Positions 5,342 to 7,451 of a stretch of 7,451 bases of DNA are shown in pieces. Below the pieces are notes generated by a model that was not told the origin of the DNA, ran no database searches, and saw nothing but the letters and a program-made list of their open reading frames with translations. Source of the DNA: Pseudomonadota bacterium (GTDB lineage Bacteria > Myxococcota > UBA9042 > PHBI01). The stretch lies in assembly GCA_005772945.1 (NCBI GenBank), contig SXIE01000504.1, forward strand, positions 1 to 7,451, written 5' to 3'. Position numbers and translations under genes: made by a program. Within the stretch, counting starts at the first letter, position 1; each line of letters opens with the position of its first letter.

Positions 5342-6829
5342 TCAGGCGCCTGCGGTACGCGCCGGGGACGGGGCGTCGGGGGGCAGCAGGAAGCCGGCGC
5401 GCTGGAGGGTCGCGAGGGCGACGTCGTCCGAGGCCTCCGCGATCTCAGCGGCGGTCCGGGTTCCGTCGAGGCGCGCGAGCAGCGCGAGCTCGGCGGGGTC
5501 GAGGCCGACCTCGCGATGCCAGAGGGACGTCGCCGAGCCGCGCTGCGCTTCGCCTTGCGCGCGTTGGAGCGGGCCGGTCTGCGGACGCTCGGGGACGCTA
5601 CTCGCGACGGCGGGCGGGGCGCTGGTGAGCTCGATGGCGCCCGCGAAATGGAGCTCGGCGAGGCCCGCGATGAACGTCGTGTCGCCGAGGTGCGACGCCT
5701 CGGCGCGCCAGGTGCTGACCGGTTTCGCCGCGGGCGTCGAGGGTGCGAGGACCGACAGCACCTCCGCGGCTGCCTCGGAGAGGACGATCTCGCCGTCGTC
5801 GCCCGCGAGCACCCACGGCGAGCCGGGCGCATCGAACGGGCGCGGGGCGACGCGGCTTGCGGCGTGGAGCGCGAGGAAGGTCGCCGGATCCGCGGCGCGT
5901 GTGGGCGCGCGTGAGGCGCGGCAGAAGGCGGTCGCGCGAAAGCGCGTGTGGAAGAGGAAGTCCAGGTACTGCTGCTGCCGCTCGGGGCTCGGGACCCCGC
6001 GCACCATCTCGCGCAGGCTCGGCGGCAGGCTCGCGATGCGCGGCTCGTTCGGGCGTGCGTTACCGAGCCAGCGGAGGCCCTCGCGGGCGGCGAGCGCGAG
6101 CGCGTCCTCGAAGTAGAGCGCGTGGACGTCGGGCGCGAGCAGGTCGTGCAAGAGCACCGCGTCCGGCAGCGCGTCGATCTCGGCTAGGAGGTGCGCGTAG
6201 ACCGTCCCGCGCGCGGGTCCGAAGAGGCGCGTCTGGCGGTCGACGTGCCAGCGCACGATGTCGCGCGCCTGCTTGATGCGGAGCGCTGGATCCGCGACCG
6301 GCTCGGTGTGGAACGCCATCAGCGCGCGCAACGGCGCCATGTCGTGATAGCCGGGCAGCGCGTGGTAGCTCACGACTGCGACGCCGTCCGGACGCAGGAC
6401 GCGCCCGATCAGCGCGAAGAGCTGCGCCTGCGCGGCGGGCGGAATCCAGGCCAGCAGGCCGTGGGCGATGACGTAGTCGAAGGTCCCGAGCGGCGGGGCC
6501 TCGGGCGCGAGGAACGCCTGGAACTCGGCCTGGAACAGCGTCACGTTCGCGAGCTCGAGGCGCTGCGTGAGACGCGTCGCGTCTTGGATGGCGCGGCGCG
6601 ATCGGTCGACGCCGACGCATTCGGCGCCGGGGAGTGACGCGGCGATCGGCAAGAGGTTGCCGCCGTCGCCGACGCCGAGCTCGAGGACGCGCGCGCCCGC
6701 GACGGGTGCCGGTTGGAGCCCATGGAGCTGCGCGAGCACCGCGAGGCGATCGGGGTGCGCGAAGGCGTAGGCGACCCCGGGGTAGGGCATCGCGTCGTAG
6801 GCGTCGCGGCTGGGCGCGGACTCGGTCAC
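5342..6829 (-). CDS. SAM-dependent methyltransferase, PKMT-like with regulatory domain
   Basis: This 495-residue protein looks like the class I methyltransferases with a 'methyltransferase regulatory domain', the group that includes rickettsial protein lysine methyltransferases acting on outer membrane protein OmpB. Near the N-terminus is YDAMPYPG (11-18), typical of the group. The SAM-binding motif I is VLELGVGDGGN (48-58), with Val where Cys is common. GVDRS (73-77) is the acidic-loop motif, and FDYVIAHGLLAWIP (117-130) and ALPGYH (157-162) are family blocks. The regulatory domain covers about 200-305 and includes YLDFLFHTRFRATAFCR. A winged-helix-like part (about 338-400), an Ala/Pro-rich linker and a terminal module with LLARLDGTRTAAEIAEA (450-466) follow. 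The start is GTG at 6829; the ATG at 6790 would cut off the YDAMPYPG block and lacks a ribosome binding site. Substrate is unknown: a protein lysine is suggested by family, but other methyl acceptors are possible. It is likely co-transcribed with the gene at 6838-7451. Confidence 0.88.
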   Translation of the reverse strand: MTESAPSRDAYDAMPYPGVAYAFAHPDRLAVLAQLHGLQPAPVAGARVLELGVGDGGNLLPIAASLPGAECVGVDRSRRAIQDATRLTQRLELANVTLFQAEFQAFLAPEAPPLGTFDYVIAHGLLAWIPPAAQAQLFALIGRVLRPDGVAVVSYHALPGYHDMAPLRALMAFHTEPVADPALRIKQARDIVRWHVDRQTRLFGPARGTVYAHLLAEIDALPDAVLLHDLLAPDVHALYFEDALALAAREGLRWLGNARPNEPRIASLPPSLREMVRGVPSPERQQQYLDFLFHTRFRATAFCRASRAPTRAADPATFLALHAASRVAPRPFDAPGSPWVLAGDDGEIVLSEAAAEVLSVLAPSTPAAKPVSTWRAEASHLGDTTFIAGLAELHFAGAIELTSAPPAVASSVPERPQTGPLQRAQGEAQRGSATSLWHREVGLDPAELALLARLDGTRTAAEIAEASDDVALATLQRAGFLLPPDAPSPARTAGA

Positions 6830-6835
6830 GGCCAG

Positions 6836-6839
6836 CCCT
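6836..6839 (-). promoter_or_regulatory. Weak ribosome binding site overlapping the upstream stop codon
   Basis: AGGG on the minus strand lies six bases before the GTG at 6829. It shares its first two bases with the TAG stop codon (6840-6838) of the preceding gene. The arrangement suggests translational coupling between the two genes. Confidence 0.4.
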
Positions 6840-7451
6840 ACCGCGTGACGCCGAGCAGCAAGGCGATGAGCCCGATAGCGGCGAGCACGGCCACGACGAT
6901 CCAGATGCGCGGTCCGCTGCGCTCGTTGAACGAGGCCATCATGAGATCATCGCTCGAGCGCGCGGGCGCCTCGGCCGGCGCGTCGTCGTCATCGTCGTCG
7001 CGCGCCCGCTCGGCCGGCAGGTTGCGTCCCCGGAGGCGCGGCGGCACGGACGTCTCGTCCTCGTCGCGTCGGGCCGCCGACAGGTCGAGATCGATGCGCG
7101 GGTCTTCGATGCGCGTCGGCACCGCGACCGCGTCGCGCGGCGGGCCGTCGACGTCGCGCGGCATGAGCACCGGGCCGGTCGCGCGGCGCTTGCCCGAGCG
7201 CGGTTGGGGCGAGGGCGCCGAGAACTCCTCGGTGCCACTGTGCTCGATGCGATCGAGGTTCGGACGGTCCTGCTCGCCGGTTTCAGACTCGCTGGCGTCG
7301 TGGTCCGCGAAGGCGTCGTCGAGGTCCCCAGCGCGATACGGGGCGCGCTCACGTGGGTCGCCCTGCGCATCGATCGCGTTGTCGTCGTAGGAGTTCAGTT
7401 CGGCGAGCGGTGGCAGCGCAGCGTCCGCAGTCGCGCGCGGCGCCCAGCGGC
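6838..7451 (-). CDS. Acidic disordered protein with C-terminal membrane anchor, 5' partial
   Basis: The frame is open from the right edge of the window to a TAG at 6840-6838, giving 203 visible complete codons; the N-terminus is missing. A GTG at 7170 and an ATG at 7164 lie in frame, but the sequence upstream has the same composition with no stop, so they are probably internal. Most of the visible protein is charged and low in complexity, rich in Asp, Glu, Arg, Pro and Ala, including a run of six Asp. The last residues form one hydrophobic helix, IWIVVAVLAAIGLIALLLG, followed only by VTR. Such a tail-anchored layout puts the long acidic part most likely in the cytoplasm with the helix in the inner membrane. 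I recognise no domain; a folded N-terminal domain may lie outside the window. The methyltransferase starts 8 bp after its stop, implying one operon and possibly a shared job. Confidence 0.7.
   Translation of the reverse strand, partial: RWAPRATADAALPPLAELNSYDDNAIDAQGDPRERAPYRAGDLDDAFADHDASESETGEQDRPNLDRIEHSGTEEFSAPSPQPRSGKRRATGPVLMPRDVDGPPRDAVAVPTRIEDPRIDLDLSAARRDEDETSVPPRLRGRNLPAERARDDDDDDAPAEAPARSSDDLMMASFNERSGPRIWIVVAVLAAIGLIALLLGVTR

Noticed and set aside
5345..5363. GGCGC/GCGCC hairpin as a terminator
   Set aside because: A five-base stem with a nine-base loop, no T tract and location inside the methyltransferase coding region make it indistinguishable from chance in this GC-rich DNA.
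5279..5914. 211-codon plus-strand frame opposite the methyltransferase gene
   Set aside because: It is antisense to a gene with clear methyltransferase motifs and has a low-complexity Arg/Gly/Glu composition.
6713..7390. 225-codon plus-strand frame opposite the right-edge gene
   Set aside because: It is Ser/Arg-rich and featureless. The opposite strand reads an unbroken frame ending in a well-formed membrane helix, with tight linkage to the next gene.

Overview
The window is a very GC-rich stretch of bacterial chromosome with tightly packed genes. Gene content suggests a Myxococcota or other former 'deltaproteobacterial' lineage: Cys- and Asp-rich lipoproteins in tandem, long Ala/Pro-rich linkers, and a PKMT-type methyltransferase. 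This placement is an inference from protein style, because no rRNA or marker gene is present.

Layout, left to right. (1) 3-1046 (+): the 3' part of an unrecognised, mostly helical protein whose start lies off the left edge. (2) 1066-2034 and 2147-3583 (both -): two tandem paralogous exported proteins, probably lipoproteins, transcribed right to left. They share a core of about 200 residues with conserved cysteines. Each carries a pair of Asp-rich, calcium-loop-like units, but at different places in the chain. (3) 3584-3821: a divergent intergenic region of 238 bp, the only sizeable non-coding stretch. (4) 3822-5336 (+): a membrane-anchored, stand-alone FMN/3Fe-4S glutamate-synthase-like protein. 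(5) 5342-6829 (-): a SAM-dependent methyltransferase of the PKMT/'methyltransferase regulatory domain' type. (6) 6838-7451 (-): the C-terminal part of an acidic, disordered protein ending in a single membrane helix. It runs off the right edge and sits 8 bp upstream of the methyltransferase, so the two probably form one operon.

Three transcription units can be inferred: the lipoprotein pair, the glutamate-synthase-like gene, and the tail-anchored protein plus methyltransferase. Genes meet tail to tail at 1046/1066 and 5336/5342 with almost no spacer and no convincing intrinsic terminator. I see no RNA gene, CRISPR array, insertion sequence, phage gene or attachment site. The most distinctive feature is the lipoprotein pair: relocated Asp-rich module, gain or loss of an N-terminal domain, and strong enrichment of N-x-S/T sites in the longer copy. 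No clearly new multi-gene system is evident.
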